From CAVVSD01 sp963750895 (GTDB lineage Bacteria; Actinomycetota; Thermoleophilia; Solirubrobacterales; Solirubrobacteraceae), in the NCBI GenBank assembly GCA_963750895.1, contig CAVVSD010000008.1, positions 62,001 through 126,000 on the forward strand: a stretch of 64,000 bases of DNA, in the 5' to 3' direction. The translations under genes and the position numbers were made by a program. The notes under the pieces were generated by a model. It was not told the DNA's origin. It ran no database searches and saw only the letters and a list, made by a program, of their open reading frames with translations. This document shows positions 17,202-27,124 of this stretch, piece after piece. Numbering within the stretch: position 1 is the first letter of the stretch; each line of letters begins with the position of its first letter.

Positions 17202-17835
17202 GCAGCCCGCGGTCGAACCCGACGGCCACCGCGGCGGCGCGGTCGTTCACGCCGAGCTTCGCGTAGATGTGGAGCAGGTGCGTCTTCACCGTCGCCTCGC
17301 TGATGAACAGGCGCTTCGCCGCCTCCCGGTTCGTCGTGCCGCGCGCGACGAGCTCGAGGATCTCCAGCTCCCGTGGGCTGAGGTCGTCGGGCTCGTCGTT
17401 CGACGGCCGGCGGACCCGGCCCAGGACGCGGCTGGCGACCGACGGCGAGAGGACCGACTCCCCCCGCGCCGCCGCGCGCACGGCCCGCAGGAGCTCGGTG
17501 CGGGGCGCGTCCTTGAGCAGGTAGCCCGTCGCGCCGGCCTGGATCGCGGGCAGGACGTCCGCGTCGGTGTCGTAGGTCGTGAGCACGAGGACGCGGGCGG
17601 CGAGCCCCCGGCGGGCGATCTCGGCGATCGCGCCGAGGCCGTCGGTGCCCGGCATCCGCAGGTCCATGAGCACGACGTCGGGGCCGAGGCGCTCCGCGAG
17701 GTCGACCGCCTGCGCGCCGTCGGCCGCCTGGCCGAGGACCTCGAAGCCGGGGTCGCTCTCGAAGATGCCGCTCAGCCCGTCGCGCACGACGGGGTGGTCG
17801 TCGGCGATGAGCAGCCGGATCGGTCCGTCGCTCAC
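17182..17835 (-). CDS. NarL/LiaR-type response regulator
   Basis: This 217-residue two-component regulator has a receiver domain (residues 1-120) showing the acidic pair in LLIADDHPVVRDG, the phospho-acceptor in VVLMDLRMPGTDG and the Lys of YLLKDAPRTEL. A LuxR-type HTH follows (LSPRELEILELVARGTTNREA, then EATVKTHLLHIYAKLG). GTG 17835 overlaps the stop of the kinase gene (GTGA), so this is its cognate partner. Together with the upstream ABC exporter this forms a four-gene unit, so the likely target is that exporter's own promoter. Confidence 0.92.
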   Translation of the reverse strand: MSDGPIRLLIADDHPVVRDGLSGIFESDPGFEVLGQAADGAQAVDLAERLGPDVVLMDLRMPGTDGLGAIAEIARRGLAARVLVLTTYDTDADVLPAIQAGATGYLLKDAPRTELLRAVRAAARGESVLSPSVASRVLGRVRRPSNDEPDDLSPRELEILELVARGTTNREAAKRLFISEATVKTHLLHIYAKLGVNDRAAAVAVGFDRGLLTPKGR

Positions 17836-18989
17836 GCCGGCACGCTCACGGAGATCGCGGTGCCGCCGCCCGGCTCGGACTCGATGGCCAGCGTGCCGTG
17901 GATCAGGCCGACGCGCTGGCGCATGCCGAGCAGCCCGAACCCGCCGTCGTCGTGGCCCTCGGAGTAGCCGTTGACGTGGAACCCGATGCCGTCGTCGCGC
18001 ACGTCGAGCGTGACGACGTCGTCCATGTAGGAGAGCGTGAGCCCGACCCGCTCGGCGGCGGCGTGCTTGGCCACGTTCGCGAGCGCCTCCTGCGCCGCCC
18101 GCAGCAGCGTGACCTCGACGTCCGGGGGCAGCGAGCGCGTCTCCCCCGTCGTCGTGACGTCGGCGCGGACGCCCTGCAGCTCGCTCCAGCGCCGCGCCTC
18201 GGCCGCGAGCGCGTCGGCGAGCCGCGCGTCCTCCAGCGGCTCGGGGCGCATCGCGTGCACCGACCGCCGGGCCGCGGTGAGGCTCTCGCGCGCGAGGTCG
18301 CGGGCCGCGTCGACGTGCCTGCGCCAGTCCCCGTCGTCGCGCGCCTGCTCGGCCGCCTCGAGCTGCGTGATGATCCCGGCGAGGCCCTGCGCGAGCGTGT
18401 CGTGCAGCTCGCGGGCCATCCGCTGACGCTCGTCGACCACGCCGTCCTCGCGCGCACGCGCGACGAGCTGCTCCTGCAGCGCCTCGTTCTCGCGCAGCGT
18501 CGCCTCGAGCTCCTCCACGAGCTGCGCGCGCCGCTGGTGGCCCTGCTCGCCGACGTAGGCGAAGAACATGATCGCGCTGGCCACTCCGACGTTCACGATG
18601 ATGATGAGCGCGTAGATGACGATCGAGCCGGCGCTGCCGTCCGGCAGGCCGCCGTTCTGCGACGTGGCCGTGACGACCGCGACCGCGGCCACGCCCACCG
18701 GCCACACGCGCTCGGGCAGCAGCACGACCGAGAAGTAGCCGGTGAACGTGAAGAACCCGTACCAGGGGGCGATGATCACGAGCGCCGCCATGAGCGGGAT
18801 CAGGCCGGCGAAGTAGACGACCATGAGCCGCGGGCGCTCGCGCCAGTCGCGGTGCAGCACCGTCCACCACAGCATCCACGCCGCCGTCGCCACGGAGAGG
18901 GCGGTCAGGACCCAGAGCGGTCCGTTCGTGTCGGCCTCGCCGATCAGGAAGGAGACGGCGAGGCAGATCGCCAGCAGGACGAAGGGCAA
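17832..18989 (-). CDS. NarL-type sensor histidine kinase
   Basis: The 385 residues comprise about five N-terminal membrane helices (to about residue 150), a coiled coil, then HisKA_3 with ERQRMARELHDTLAQGLAGI (phospho-His in the HD motif). An HATPase domain follows (QEALANVAKHA, DDGIGF, GFGLLGMRQRV). The short loops between helices suggest a membrane-stress or antibiotic sensor instead of a ligand pocket. The start is uncertain. TTG 18989 is the only start codon in frame, while the upstream residues (AWEQREAGVLGTLP) look like protein and an ATG lies one frame away in the 64-bp gap, so a one-base error is possible. Confidence 0.85.
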   Translation of the reverse strand: MPFVLLAICLAVSFLIGEADTNGPLWVLTALSVATAAWMLWWTVLHRDWRERPRLMVVYFAGLIPLMAALVIIAPWYGFFTFTGYFSVVLLPERVWPVGVAAVAVVTATSQNGGLPDGSAGSIVIYALIIIVNVGVASAIMFFAYVGEQGHQRRAQLVEELEATLRENEALQEQLVARAREDGVVDERQRMARELHDTLAQGLAGIITQLEAAEQARDDGDWRRHVDAARDLARESLTAARRSVHAMRPEPLEDARLADALAAEARRWSELQGVRADVTTTGETRSLPPDVEVTLLRAAQEALANVAKHAAAERVGLTLSYMDDVVTLDVRDDGIGFHVNGYSEGHDDGGFGLLGMRQRVGLIHGTLAIESEPGGGTAISVSVPA

Positions 18990-19053
18990 CGTGCCGAGGA
19001 CACCCGCCTCCCGTTGCTCCCACGCTCGAACCGCGATCCGGTCATGCTCGGCG

Positions 19054-19784
19054 TCACTCCCAGCGGAAGAGCCTAGTCGCCAGCAGCGAGCCCGCGACCG
19101 CGTAGGCGAGCAGCACGAGCAGGTGCTTCGCCTCCGGGAAGCTGCCCGCCATCGCGTCCTGCAGCGCCGCCACGGCGGCGCCCACCGGGGTCCAGTCGCT
19201 GACCGCGCGCAGCGTGTCGCCCATCGCCGCGCGGGGGATCCACAGGCCGGCGAAGAACATGAGCGGGAACCACGTCAGCGTGCCGATGACGTTCGCCGTC
19301 CGCGCGGTCGGCGCGACGGAGGCGATGCACAGCCCGAAGGCGAAGACGGCCGCACCGGTCAGCAGGAACGCGAGCGCGAAGCCCAGCCCCTGACCGGGCA
19401 GGGAGACGTCGAAGGCGAGGTCCGCCACGACGAGGACGATGATCACGGCGCCGACGGCCACGACGGTGTTCACGCCGATCTGCGCGGCCAGCAGCCGCCA
19501 CGGCTGCACGGGGGTCGTGCGCAGGCGCTTGAGGACGCCGCGCTCCCGGTAGGTCGCCATCGCCGTGGGCAGCACGCTGATCCCGAGCATCGACAGGTTG
19601 AAGGCGACGAGGATCGGCACGTACGTCGCGATGAGGCTGATCCCGCCGAGGTCGGAGTCCGGGCCGCTCGACGCGAGCCCCATGACGACGAGCAGGGCGA
19701 GCGGGAACGCGAAGCCGAACACGAGCACGAGCGGCTCGCGGCGCAGCAGGCGCCATTCGGTCGCGGCGAGACGGGCGGTGGCGG

Positions 19785-19788
<4 letters not shown>
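19054..19788 (-). CDS. ABC-2 type transporter permease (drug exporter)
   Basis: This 244-residue permease has six predicted helices. It shows TATYRERGVLKRLRTTPVQPW, the cytoplasmic coupling segment typical of DrrB/ABC-2 permeases, and a late WFPLMFFAGLWIPRA re-entrant region. With the neighbouring ATPase it should form a homodimeric exporter for a drug or lipid. ATG 19788 overlaps the ATPase stop (ATGA). The two-component genes follow after 64 bp on the same strand, so the exporter and its sensor probably share one transcript. Confidence 0.88.
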
Positions 19789-20708
<920 letters not shown>

Positions 20709-20712
20709 GGGT

Positions 20713-20724
20713 GGAGCGTGCTCC
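20713..20724. repeat. Short inverted repeat upstream of the ABC exporter gene
   Basis: Perfect 5-bp arms (GGAGC / GCTCC) flank a 2-base centre, four bases upstream of the ATPase start codon. It may be a binding site for the operon's own response regulator or a leader hairpin. Arms this short can also occur by chance in GC-rich DNA. Confidence 0.3.
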
Positions 20725-20791
20725 CCGCGCCCCGTTCGCACATCGCCCAGCCGGTCAGACCTGAGCATCCACCAGATGGTTGACCCATCGG

Positions 20792-20797
20792 TAGTGT
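20792..20797 (+). promoter_or_regulatory. Candidate -10 element (TAGTGT) for the GAF kinase gene
   Basis: TAGTGT ends nine bases before GTG 20807, with no ribosome binding site between. Confidence 0.45.
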
Positions 20798-20806
20798 CGG
20801 CCTGCC

Positions 20807-22414
20807 GTGACGATCGCCTCCCAGGACAAGGACCTCCTCTGGTTCCTCGCCGAGGGGACCGCAGGAACGGTCGGCGAGGAGTTCTTCCAGCGTCTCGTCG
20901 AGCACACCGCGCTGGCGTTCCGCGCCGACGTCGCGTTCGTCGCCGAGATCGTCCCCGAGGACCGCGACTACGCGCGGTTCCTCGCCTGCTGGGAGGGCGG
21001 CCGGCTCACCGAGTCGATGGAGTACTGCCTCGAGGGCACGCCGTGCGCCGAGGTCGCGAACGGCGATCTGGTCTCGTACCCGGTCGGCGTGCGCGAGCGC
21101 TTCCCGGCGGACGAGATGGTCATCCAGATGGGCCTGGACGGCTACCTCGCGGTGCCGCTGCGGGGCTTCGACGGCGGGCACCTCGGCCACCTCGGCGTGC
21201 TGTCCAGGACGCCGCTGTACCCCGACGAGGAGAAGCTCGCCGCGCTGCGGATCTTCGCCGCGCGCGCCGCGGCCGAGCTCGAGGGGCGTCGCCACGAGGC
21301 CCGGTTGCGGTCGCTCATCGACGAGCAGGCCGCGCTTCGGCGGGTCGCCACGCTCGTCGCGGCCGAGGCGCCGCAGCAGGAGGTCCTCGACGCCGTCGTG
21401 CACGAGGTCGCCGAGCTCCTGCGGACCGACACGTCGGGCCTGCTGCGCCTCGACGGCGACCAGGTCACGATCGTGTCCGGCAAGTCCTCCGACGACGCGG
21501 CGCCGGTGCCCGTGGGGCTCACGGCGCACATCGACCGCTTCTCCGCCACGAAGGACGCGCTGCTCGGTGGGCGGCCGGCGCGGTCCGACGCGACGCGCCT
21601 CGGCTCCGAGGAGCGGACCCCGGAGCTGCGCGGGCTCGGCCTGCAGTCGGCCGTCGCGGCGCCGATCACGGTCTCCGGGCGCGTGTGGGGCGCGATCGCG
21701 ATCGCCCGCCGCAGCCAGGAGCCGCTGCCGCCGACGACGGAGACGCGCCTCGGCGACTTCGCGGAGCTCGCCGCGCAGGCGATCTCCAACGCCGACGCGC
21801 GCGAGCAGCTCGCCGCCTCGCGCGCCCGCATCGTGCAGGCCGGCGACCAGGAGCGTCGCCGGATCGAGCGCAACCTCCACGACGGCGCCCAGCAGCGGCT
21901 CGTGGCGCTGGCGCTCTCGCTGCGCATGGCGCAGACGGCGCTCGCCGAGGACCCGCGCGCCGCGGACCTGCTCGCCCAGGCGTCGGGCGAGCTGCAGCTC
22001 ACGCTCGAGGAGCTGCGCGAGCTCGCGCGCGGCATCCACCCCGCCGTGCTGAGCGACCGCGGCCTGGCCGCCGCGCTCGAGGCGCTGGCCGGGCGGTGCG
22101 CCGTGCCCGTCGACCTGGAGCTCCCGCAGGAGCGCCTGCCCGAGCAGGTCGAGGCGACCTCCTACTACCTCGTCGCCGAGTCCCTGACGAACATCGCCAA
22201 GTACGCCGAGGCGAGCGAGGCGAGCGTCATCGTGCGCCGCGAGGGCGACCGTCTGCTGGTCGAGGTCCGCGACGACGGCGTGGGCGGCGCCGACATCGAG
22301 CGCGGGACGGGCCTGCGCGGTCTCGCCGACCGCGTCGAGGCCCTCCACGGGACGCTGCGGATCGAGAGCCCGGCCGGGGCCGGAACGCTCGTCGCCGCGG
22401 TCATCCCTCTGTGA
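20807..22414 (+). CDS. GAF-domain sensor histidine kinase (NarL type)
   Basis: This 535-residue soluble kinase has two GAF-like modules (residues about 15-165 and 185-335). HisKA_3 follows with QERRRIERNLHDGAQQRLVA and the DesK/NarX-type ELARGIHPAVLSDRGL motif, then an HATPase domain (SLTNIAKYAEASEASV, VRDDGVGGAD, GLRGLADRVEALHG). There are no membrane helices, so it senses a cytoplasmic signal such as redox state, a gas or a small ligand. No response regulator is adjacent, so it is an orphan here. The last 14 bp overlap the opposite-strand nucleotidyltransferase gene. Confidence 0.9.
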   Translation: MTIASQDKDLLWFLAEGTAGTVGEEFFQRLVEHTALAFRADVAFVAEIVPEDRDYARFLACWEGGRLTESMEYCLEGTPCAEVANGDLVSYPVGVRERFPADEMVIQMGLDGYLAVPLRGFDGGHLGHLGVLSRTPLYPDEEKLAALRIFAARAAAELEGRRHEARLRSLIDEQAALRRVATLVAAEAPQQEVLDAVVHEVAELLRTDTSGLLRLDGDQVTIVSGKSSDDAAPVPVGLTAHIDRFSATKDALLGGRPARSDATRLGSEERTPELRGLGLQSAVAAPITVSGRVWGAIAIARRSQEPLPPTTETRLGDFAELAAQAISNADAREQLAASRARIVQAGDQERRRIERNLHDGAQQRLVALALSLRMAQTALAEDPRAADLLAQASGELQLTLEELRELARGIHPAVLSDRGLAAALEALAGRCAVPVDLELPQERLPEQVEATSYYLVAESLTNIAKYAEASEASVIVRREGDRLLVEVRDDGVGGADIERGTGLRGLADRVEALHGTLRIESPAGAGTLVAAVIPL

Positions 22415-22967
22415 GCACGTCGAGCTCGCGCAGGAGCGCGAAGAACCCGCGCGCATAGGGGGACGACGACGTGCGCTCGATCAGCTGGGGCCAGTCGATC
22501 TTCTCGCGCAGCGCGCGGGCGATCTCCACGACGGGCGCGTAGTCGAGCCGCTGCTCGCTGAGCACGAGCAGCTTGCTCGCCAGGACGTCCTCGACGGACA
22601 TGACCGGCATCCGGATCGCGAGCACCGACAGCTCCTCGGCACCGTCGATGAGCTCGCGCGTCACCGGAGGCATCCCGGTCGGGGCGAAGATGACGTCGAT
22701 CATGACGTCGCCGTCGTAGGCCTTGTACAGCCACTCCTCGGGCGGCCGCTCGGTGCGCATCCCGGCGTGCTCGAGAGCCTCCAGGGCGGCCTCCGCCTCG
22801 TCCGGCGGCACGATCAGATCGACGTCGTTCTGCGAGCGCGGCCCGCCACGGGCCCAACACGCGACGCTGCCTCCGAGCATGAAGGCCACGCCGCTGTCGC
22901 GCAGCGTCGACGTCGCCCGGCGCAGCGTCTGCCCGATCGCCTCGTGGGTCTGTGCCTGCTCCCCCAC
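22401..22967 (-). CDS. Nucleotidyltransferase-fold protein (AbiEii-like)
   Basis: This 188-residue protein has a pol-beta-type nucleotidyltransferase core: GGSVACWARGG, then RSQNDVDLIV with the paired Asp, then a third acidic strand VMIDVIFAPTG. The helical C-terminus (VLASKLLVLSEQRLDYAPVV) is shared with AbiEii-type and related transferases. No AbiEi-like antitoxin gene is adjacent, so a toxin-antitoxin role is not supported and the target (RNA, protein or small molecule) is unknown. GTG 22967 is two bases downstream of the phosphoesterase stop, so the genes are co-transcribed. Confidence 0.75.
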   Translation of the reverse strand: MGEQAQTHEAIGQTLRRATSTLRDSGVAFMLGGSVACWARGGPRSQNDVDLIVPPDEAEAALEALEHAGMRTERPPEEWLYKAYDGDVMIDVIFAPTGMPPVTRELIDGAEELSVLAIRMPVMSVEDVLASKLLVLSEQRLDYAPVVEIARALREKIDWPQLIERTSSSPYARGFFALLRELDVLTEG

Positions 22968-22969
22968 GC

Positions 22970-23797
22970 TCAGTGCACCGGCGGAACGGCACGGTCGATG
23001 CCGGCGAGCTCGAAGATCCAGAAGTCGCGCTGCATCACCGGCACCGAGACGTTGTGGACCGCGACTGCGCCGAGCGAGCCCGCGAAGCGCCCGGCGTGCG
23101 CGTGCCCGTGGAGCACGAGCTGTGGCTGGTGCTCGATGAGCGGGCCGGCGAGCCGATCGGTCCCGAGCATGCTCCAGATCTCCGGCGGCTCGCCCTCCAG
23201 CGTCTCGGCGATCGGCGCGTAGTGCAGGAGCACGACCCGGACCGGGCAGTGCGCGATCTCGCGCAACCCCTCGTCCAGCGCGGCGACGTCCTCCGCCGTG
23301 TCGGCGAAGAGCGCTCGCAGCTGCGGTTCGCCGAAGTCCGGGAGGCGGTGGCCGTCGAACCCGCCGACGAACCCCTTGAGGCCGACGATCCCGACCTCCA
23401 CGCCGCCCAGCCGACAGACGACGTGCTCGCGCTCGAGGACGGTCACCCCCGCGTCCTGCAGGACAGCGGTGACCTCGGCGGCGCGATCGGCGTGCCAGTC
23501 GTGGTTGCCGAGCACCGCGAAGATCGGGAATGGCCGGCCGCGGCAGGCGTCGGCCAGGATCGCCGCCTGCTCGGGCTCGCCGTGGGTCGTGAGGTCTCCG
23601 GCCAGCAGCAGCACGTCCGCATGTCCGTCGAGGCCCGCGATCGCGTCGGCGACGTGCTCGCGGTTGCCGTCGTGACAGTGCAGGTCGCCGGCGGCCGCCA
23701 CACGGACGGCGGGGGCTGACTCACGCGCGGCGTTCGGCCCGGCCAAGGCGACGTCGATGCTGCGATCGACGTCGCGGTCGGGCTGGGAGGAGCTCAT
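22970..23797 (-). CDS. Calcineurin-like metallophosphoesterase
   Basis: The five metal-binding blocks of the family are present in order: AAAGDLHCHDGN, LLLAGDLTTHGEP, AVLGNHDWHAD, VVLLHYAPIAET and LVLHGHAHAGRF. The 275-residue protein is cytoplasmic with no signal sequence. It likely hydrolyses a phosphoester or pyrophosphate; the substrate is unknown. ATG 23797 is chosen; an open frame to 23878 adds Trp/Pro/Arg-rich sequence lying over the end of the next gene. It is the first gene of a pair with the nucleotidyltransferase. Confidence 0.88.
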   Translation of the reverse strand: MSSSQPDRDVDRSIDVALAGPNAARESAPAVRVAAAGDLHCHDGNREHVADAIAGLDGHADVLLLAGDLTTHGEPEQAAILADACRGRPFPIFAVLGNHDWHADRAAEVTAVLQDAGVTVLEREHVVCRLGGVEVGIVGLKGFVGGFDGHRLPDFGEPQLRALFADTAEDVAALDEGLREIAHCPVRVVLLHYAPIAETLEGEPPEIWSMLGTDRLAGPLIEHQPQLVLHGHAHAGRFAGSLGAVAVHNVSVPVMQRDFWIFELAGIDRAVPPVH

Positions 23798-23828
23798 GCC
23801 GGCGCGGCTACCCGCCCCGGCGCGTCGG

Positions 23829-24749
23829 TCAACCGGCCACGTGGCGCCGCACATCGGCGGCGACCACGGCGCTCGCACGGGCGAGCACGGGGTTCGCGTC
23901 GGCCTTGCGCGCCTTGCGGGGCCGCTTGCCCTTGCTGACGATGAGGCGGACCGTGCCGCGTGCGTCGCGGCCCGCGGCGATCGACGTCCCGACGACGCGG
24001 CCGCGCTTGACGGAGGCCGAGTACGCGCGCTGCACGACCGTCCCGACGCTGCAGCCGCGGGAGCGCACGCGCGCCCGGGCCCGCTGGACCGTCATGCCCT
24101 TCGTGCGCGGCACGGTGCACGCGGCGGCGGCCGGCGCCTGGGCGGTGTAGAGGTCCGTGCGCTTCGTGACCGGGGCGGCGGCCGACCAGGTCACCGGCAG
24201 CGAGATCGCGCCGGCGTCGGGGGCGAGGTCGAGGAGGACGTCGTCCTCGGTGACGCGCAGCGAGCCGAGCATGAGGTTCGTCGTCGCGCCGGAGGGGATG
24301 GCCAGCGCGTCGACGCTCGCCGAGAAGCCGCCGTTGCCGACGCTCGTCCCGGCCGGCGTCGTGTCGTCGAACACGAACATCTCGCCGTCCCAGACGCCGC
24401 GCAGCGGCGGGGAGACGGTCGTGCCGAGCCCCACCGTCACGATCGCGGCGTCGGCGCCGCCGACCTCGGCGGCTCCGGTGGCGGGGTTGCCGTCGGTGTC
24501 GATGTACACGAAGACGCCGTCCCCGTCGGCGAGCGGGGTCGCGATCCCGGGATCGACGACGTAGTGGCAGGTCGCGTCGACCGACACCTTGACCGTCGTG
24601 ATCTCGGGCGCGAGGCCGAGCTCGCCGTCGACGGGGTCGGTGTAGGCGGCAGCCGACGGCGTGGAGCTCGTGCACGCCGCGTTCGCGCTGGCCGTGGCGG
24701 TGAACATGGCGGCGACGGCGACGACCGCGAGCAGGCTGATCCGGGACAT
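23829..24749 (-). CDS. Secreted protein with a PASTA-like C-terminal domain
   Basis: The 306-residue precursor begins with a clear Sec signal peptide (SRISLLAVVAVAAMFTATASANA). A beta-rich domain follows (about residues 25-215) with EITTVKVSVDATCHYVV and an Asp-rich DGDGVFVYIDTDGNPATG that may bind calcium. From about residue 215 comes a PASTA-type fold: CTVPRTKGMTVQRARARV, a second Cys in RSRGCSVGTVV, and a basic tail (SKGKRPRKARKA). PASTA domains usually contact peptidoglycan, so cell-wall association is likely. I do not recognise the first domain. TAGCTT six bases before ATG 24749 supports the start. Confidence 0.75.
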   Translation of the reverse strand: MSRISLLAVVAVAAMFTATASANAACTSSTPSAAAYTDPVDGELGLAPEITTVKVSVDATCHYVVDPGIATPLADGDGVFVYIDTDGNPATGAAEVGGADAAIVTVGLGTTVSPPLRGVWDGEMFVFDDTTPAGTSVGNGGFSASVDALAIPSGATTNLMLGSLRVTEDDVLLDLAPDAGAISLPVTWSAAAPVTKRTDLYTAQAPAAAACTVPRTKGMTVQRARARVRSRGCSVGTVVQRAYSASVKRGRVVGTSIAAGRDARGTVRLIVSKGKRPRKARKADANPVLARASAVVAADVRRHVAG

Positions 24750-24755
24750 GCCTCG

Positions 24756-24761
24756 AAGCTA
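24756..24761 (-). promoter_or_regulatory. Candidate -10 element (TAGCTT) for the PASTA-tailed protein
   Basis: TAGCTT on the minus strand ends six bases before ATG 24749. Confidence 0.5.
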
Positions 24762-24828
24762 CGGACGCGATCCGGGCGCCACCAGCGGTGTTCTGGCAGC
24801 GAGGCGGTGCGAGAACTCGCACCCCGAT

Positions 24829-24834
24829 TAGAGT
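24829..24834 (+). promoter_or_regulatory. Candidate -10 element (TAGAGT) for the enoyl-CoA hydratase operon
   Basis: TAGAGT ends eight bases before ATG 24843 with no Shine-Dalgarno sequence between. Confidence 0.5.
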
Positions 24835-24842
24835 CCGCGCCG

Positions 24843-25613
24843 ATGGAGGAGGTCGTCGCCTACGAGCGCGACGGGCACGTCGGGCTCATCACCCTGAACC
24901 GGCCCGATCGCCTGAACGCCATCGACGCCGCGGTGAACCGCGGGCTCGTCGACGCGGTCCGGCGCCTGGACGCCGACCCCGGCGCGCGCGTCGGCGTGCT
25001 GCGTGGCGAGGGACGCGCGTTCTGCGCGGGCGCGGATCTCGCGACGGTCGCCGAGGGTGAGGGCGAGCGGCTCGGCGACGCGGAGGACTCGTTCGCCGGC
25101 TTCGTGAGCATGGCCCGGGCCAAGCCGATCGTCGCGTCCGTCCACGGCTACGCGCTCGCCGGAGGGCTGGAGCTCGCGCTCGCGTGCGACGTCGTCGTCG
25201 CGGCGGCCGGGACGCAGTTCGGCCTGCCGGAGGTCACGCGCGGGCTGGTCGCGGCAGCGGGCGGCGCCATCCGCCTCCCCAGGCTCGTGCCGGAGAAGCG
25301 GGCACTGGAGATCATCCTCACCGGCCGGCGCTTCGACGCTGCGGAGGCCCTCGCGCTCGGGCTCGTCAGCCGCGTCGTCGCCGAGGACGAGCTGGCCACG
25401 GCGACGCGCGAGCTCGCGGACGCCATCGCGGCGAACGCGCCCGCCGCGGTCCGCGAGAGCCTCGCGCTCGTGCGCGGGACGCGTGGGATGACCGAGGCGG
25501 ACGCCTGGGAGCACAGCGCCGCGGCCTGGCGCGCCGTGCTCGCGACCGCGGACGCACGCGAGGGCGCGCAGGCGTTCCTCGAGCGCCGCGAACCGCGCTG
25601 GAGTGGCGGGTGA
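24843..25613 (+). CDS. Enoyl-CoA hydratase/isomerase (crotonase) family
   Basis: This 256-residue crotonase has the two oxyanion-hole segments GRAFCAGADLATVAEG and VHGYALAGGLELALACD, and the later FGLPEVTRGLVAAAGGA in which the family's catalytic Glu normally lies. It should hydrate or isomerise an enoyl-CoA in fatty-acid-like breakdown. Its stop overlaps GTG 25610 of the acyl-CoA ligase (GTGA), opening a tightly coupled series ligase-deaminase-thiolase. The exact reaction (hydratase or isomerase) is not certain. Confidence 0.9.
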   Translation: MEEVVAYERDGHVGLITLNRPDRLNAIDAAVNRGLVDAVRRLDADPGARVGVLRGEGRAFCAGADLATVAEGEGERLGDAEDSFAGFVSMARAKPIVASVHGYALAGGLELALACDVVVAAAGTQFGLPEVTRGLVAAAGGAIRLPRLVPEKRALEIILTGRRFDAAEALALGLVSRVVAEDELATATRELADAIAANAPAAVRESLALVRGTRGMTEADAWEHSAAAWRAVLATADAREGAQAFLERREPRWSGG

Positions 25614-27124
25614 CGGTCGGCGACGTCCTGCGCCGCGCCGCCGAGCGCGTTCCCGATCGCCTCGGGCTCGTCGACGCGAACACGCCCGACGGGCCGCGCT
25701 GGACGTTCGCGGAGCTGCTCGCCGAGTGCGAGCTCGTCGCCCGCGGGCTGCTGTCGCGCTTCGAGCCGGGCGAGCGCGTGGCCGCCTGCATCCCGAACCG
25801 GCCCGAGCTCGTGCTCCTGCAGTTCGGCACCGCGCTCGCCGGCCTGACGCTCGTCCCGGTCAACCCGCTCCTGCGGCGCGGCGAGCTGGGCTTCGTCCTG
25901 CGCCAGTCGGGCGCCGCCGGGATCCTCGTCGCCGACGAGCACCGCGGGCACCGCCTGGCGGAGTCGGTGGCGGCGCTGGCGCCCGAGCTGCCGCTGCTGC
26001 GCGAGACGATCGTCCCCGGCGACGGGTGGGCGGCGCTGCGGGACGGCGCGACCGACACCGCGCTGCCCGCCGTCGACCCGGACGCACTCGGCCAGGTCCA
26101 GTACACGTCGGGCACGACGGGGCACCCGAAGGGCGTGCTCATCACCCACCGCGCGATGGTGCTGACCGCGGAGGCGTTCGCCGAGCGCGAGGGGATCTCC
26201 GACGGCGCGGCGTGGATCAACCCGATGCCGCTCTTCCACACCGCCGGCAACGTGCTGGGGACGCTCGGCGCCGCCTGGGCGTGCGCGCCGCACGTCGTGC
26301 TCGCGTTCACCGCGGAGCGCACGCTCGCCGCGATGGCCGAGCACCGCCCCGGGATGGTCTCCGCGGCGCCGACCCTCCTGCACGCGATGCTCGAGCACCC
26401 GGGCTTCGCGGACGTCGACACGGAGGCGGTCGAGGTCGTCATGACCGGCGGATCGACCGTCGAGCCGTCGTTCGTGCGCCGCGTCGAGGCGGGCTTCGGC
26501 GCGAAGCTCAGCATCACGTTCGGCATGACCGAGACGTGCGGCGCGGCGATGGTGACGTCCCCCGGCGACACGCAGGCGGACCGGGAGACGACGGTCGGGC
26601 GGCCGCTGCCGCACACCGAGGTGCGGATCGCCGAGACCGGCGAGCTGTGCCTGCGCGGCCCGCGCGTGACACGGGGCTACAACGACCTGCCGGAGGAGAC
26701 CGCCCGCGCCATCGACGCCGAGGGCTGGCTGCACACCGGCGATCTCGCGTCGGTGGACGAGCGCGGCTACGTCCGCGTCGAGGGACGCCTGAAGGACATG
26801 ATCAAGCGCGGCGGCGAGAACATCGCACCGGCGGAGGTCGAGGCCTGCCTGGCCGAGCACCCGGCCGTCGCCGAGGCCGCCGTCGTCGGGCTGCCCGACC
26901 CGCGCTGGGGCGAGGTCGTCGTCGCGTACGTGCGGCCGAGCGCGGCGGCCCCCGACGTCGACGAGCTCGTCGCCCACTGCCGCGAGCACCTCGCGTCGTT
27001 CAAGCTGCCCCGCCGCTGGGCGTTCGTCGAGGCGATGCCGCTGACGGCGTCGGGCAAGATCCGGCGCACCGAGCTGCGCGAGCGGGCGGCGGCGGACCCC
27101 GACGCGCTCATCAGCGCGTCTTGA
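25610..27124 (+). CDS. Acyl-CoA synthetase (class I adenylate-forming enzyme)
   Basis: This 504-residue ligase activates a carboxylic acid with ATP and CoA. The P-loop-like A3 motif is QYTSGTTGHPKGVLITH, A5 is SITFGMTETCGAAM, A7 is GWLHTGDLASVDERGY, and A10 is PLTASGKIRRTEL with the catalytic Lys. The hinge KDMIKRGGENIAPAEVEA is intact. It resembles medium/long-chain or aryl acid ligases; the substrate pocket cannot be read by eye. It overlaps both neighbours (GTGA before, TTGA after), so its acid substrate is probably processed by the adjacent hydratase and thiolase. Confidence 0.9.
   Translation: MTVGDVLRRAAERVPDRLGLVDANTPDGPRWTFAELLAECELVARGLLSRFEPGERVAACIPNRPELVLLQFGTALAGLTLVPVNPLLRRGELGFVLRQSGAAGILVADEHRGHRLAESVAALAPELPLLRETIVPGDGWAALRDGATDTALPAVDPDALGQVQYTSGTTGHPKGVLITHRAMVLTAEAFAEREGISDGAAWINPMPLFHTAGNVLGTLGAAWACAPHVVLAFTAERTLAAMAEHRPGMVSAAPTLLHAMLEHPGFADVDTEAVEVVMTGGSTVEPSFVRRVEAGFGAKLSITFGMTETCGAAMVTSPGDTQADRETTVGRPLPHTEVRIAETGELCLRGPRVTRGYNDLPEETARAIDAEGWLHTGDLASVDERGYVRVEGRLKDMIKRGGENIAPAEVEACLAEHPAVAEAAVVGLPDPRWGEVVVAYVRPSAAAPDVDELVAHCREHLASFKLPRRWAFVEAMPLTASGKIRRTELRERAAADPDALISAS

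Noticed and set aside
22401..22967. AbiE-type toxin-antitoxin system
   Set aside because: Only the nucleotidyltransferase is present; the adjacent gene is a metallophosphoesterase, not an AbiEi-like antitoxin.
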